From Corythucha ciliata (taxonomy: Eukaryota > Arthropoda > Insecta > Hemiptera > Tingidae), in the NCBI GenBank assembly GCA_038030265.1, contig CM075937.1, positions 38,730,198-38,794,197 on the forward strand: DNA of 64,000 nt, in the 5' to 3' direction. Below the pieces are notes generated by a model. The model was not told the origin of the DNA, made no database searches, and saw only the letters and a program-made list of their open reading frames with translations. This document shows, in pieces, positions 62,690 to 64,000 of the stretch. Position numbers and translations under genes: made by a program. Within the stretch, counting starts at the first letter, position 1, and each line of letters starts with the position of its first letter.

Positions 62690-64000
62690 ATTATAACTGT
62701 TGGGTTTTTTACGAACCGATACCGATTCATGCTCTATTTTAATATAAATAAACATTAACATAAATATAATGTATTTATGAAAAAGTGCTGACCCATACAG
62801 CTTCCTTCCGATTGTAGATTATTTCATGTGCACTTGACAGCCGTACAGCGCGGTTGTTTTGGTCGGTGCCGAACAAGCCGTGTCACAGCTCGCCTCAGAC
62901 ATAATTGCGAAATAGGATTTTAGCCCAGGCCCATTGGGTTGCGAGACGCACTTGTCTCGTGGGAGTTGTGGGGGAGTGAATGAGGCGCAGTAGGGGATGG
63001 TACGCTCATGACTATACGGCCCATCGTCTTGAACTTGAAAGTGGGATAAGCGCGTTTTAAGAAGGAATAGAAAATGGCGTGCAGGCGCTTGTTACAATTT
63101 TAGAGTGAACATCTTATTCCGGACAGTATTACTTTTATTATTTGTTGTACAACTTCAACAGTGGGTTCTTATTACTAACAGTTTTTGTTTACCATTAGGT
63201 ACTGTCAATCGAAATTTGTCCAATAAACCTCAACTTCGAGCACTACAACATTATTTTTAATTTTTTATTTTCAGTAAATAGTCTGTACATTATTTACAAG
63301 TTGGAAGATTCAGTTTTAATTTCGAAAAATTCAGTATGTTTCTCCATTTCATTTTTACTCACATAATCACCTCTTGGTGCATTCCATTTTTGAGCTTATA
63401 TATTTTTAAGTTTGTTCCGTTTTTTTGATTATTGAAAAACAAGATGTAGGTGATTCAAAAGGTGAGCATTGTCTTGTCCCCACAAATTTTCTGCAATGAA
63501 AAACCCTCCACGTATTCATCTACGAAGCACATCGACTAGAGGAGAATAGATAGATTCTTCATTTTTATTGCTAACATTTTGTTCTAATTTCGAAAGAAAT
63601 TAAATTAGGTAACACTTTTACTGTGTAGTTGAGCACCAGTGCGTTTGGTTTTGAGCACTTTATATCTCATTACGAGATTCAACCTTTCATTTATTTAGAA
63701 AGAAAATGAATGAATGAACTGCGAAGGATTGCCTGTTTAGGAAATGAAACAAATTATTTTAATCACACTATGGCGATTTAACTACTATTATGATAAACTT
63801 AAGATGGGCGTAACTATTTTTTTTTAAAGTAATAGTTTTACAGAAAAGTTTTAGAAAATATAGAAAACCCAGTAAATAGAGTTAAACACGAGGAAGGAGA
63901 TGGGGAAAATGACTCGAGAGTATTTATCGATAACGTTGACGTCTTTGATTTTGGGCATGGACGCCTTCAGAACGGACGCTCCTTTTTTAATTGCGTGAAA
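62690..64000. other. No gene recognised
   Basis: AT-rich sequence without recognisable coding or transposon homology up to the window edge. Confidence 0.4.

Overview
The window looks like a transposon-dense, gene-poor stretch of an animal nuclear genome, most likely an arthropod and possibly a crustacean. The evidence is spliced coding sequence, Ty3/gypsy, BEL/Pao and Ty1/copia retrotransposon families, an arthropod-type gypsy gag with a CWYH...C knuckle, a THAP-domain P-element transposase, a jockey/CR1-like LINE fragment, a tRNA-headed SINE and many MITEs. The species call is inference from element families only. I found no convincing intact host gene. The only host-like pieces are a single C2H2 zinc-finger exon near 58.4 kb and a decayed THAP fragment near 60.7 kb. 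A 500-base assembly gap lies at 46329-46828.

Layout. 0-5.8 kb: a foldback repeat and long arrays of very degenerate repeats with periods near 30 bp and 21 bp. 5.9-9.2 kb: a broken gypsy element (+). 11.6-12.1 kb: more of the 30-bp array. 12.7-16.7 kb: three truncated retroelement pieces in alternating orientation (BEL -, gypsy +, gypsy -) ending in a 17-bp minisatellite. 17.7-17.9 kb: a tRNA-derived SINE. 18.1-23.8 kb: a BEL element whose pol is interrupted by about 3.4 kb of degenerate 21/30-bp repeats, with its C-terminal domain surviving at 23.56-23.80 kb. 24.2-34.1 kb: a short-LTR gypsy element with target-site duplication and intact integrase, whose 3' LTR is split by a 6.5-kb P element. 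37-38.5 kb: a MITE and more arrays. 38.5-42.8 kb: a broken copia element carrying a MITE. 42.8-48.5 kb: mostly unexplained sequence, the gap and a LINE fragment. 48.5-55.8 kb: a second P-element copy in the opposite orientation. 55.8-64 kb: several MITEs, one nested in another, plus the zinc-finger and THAP pieces.

The most notable object is the P-type DNA transposon. Copy 1 (27552-34092) has about 35-bp terminal inverted repeats, an 8-9 bp target duplication and a five-exon transposase that I can splice in frame to 865 residues without a stop. Copy 2 (48510-55835) has identical THAP and coiled-coil exons, but a lost splice donor, two frameshifts and an eroded end. Both copies carry foldback elements in the non-coding parts (upstream region, intron 3, 3' region). 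Copy 1 alone has a palindromic insertion made of two inverted copies of the SINE tail, flanked by a 12-bp duplication, and copy 2 preserves the empty site.

Taken together, nested and truncated elements in both orientations, with few or no host genes, fit pericentromeric-type heterochromatin or a piRNA-cluster-like TE graveyard that still receives new insertions. The 142-bp MITE pair is about 98.6% identical and the P copies are nearly identical, so some families moved recently.
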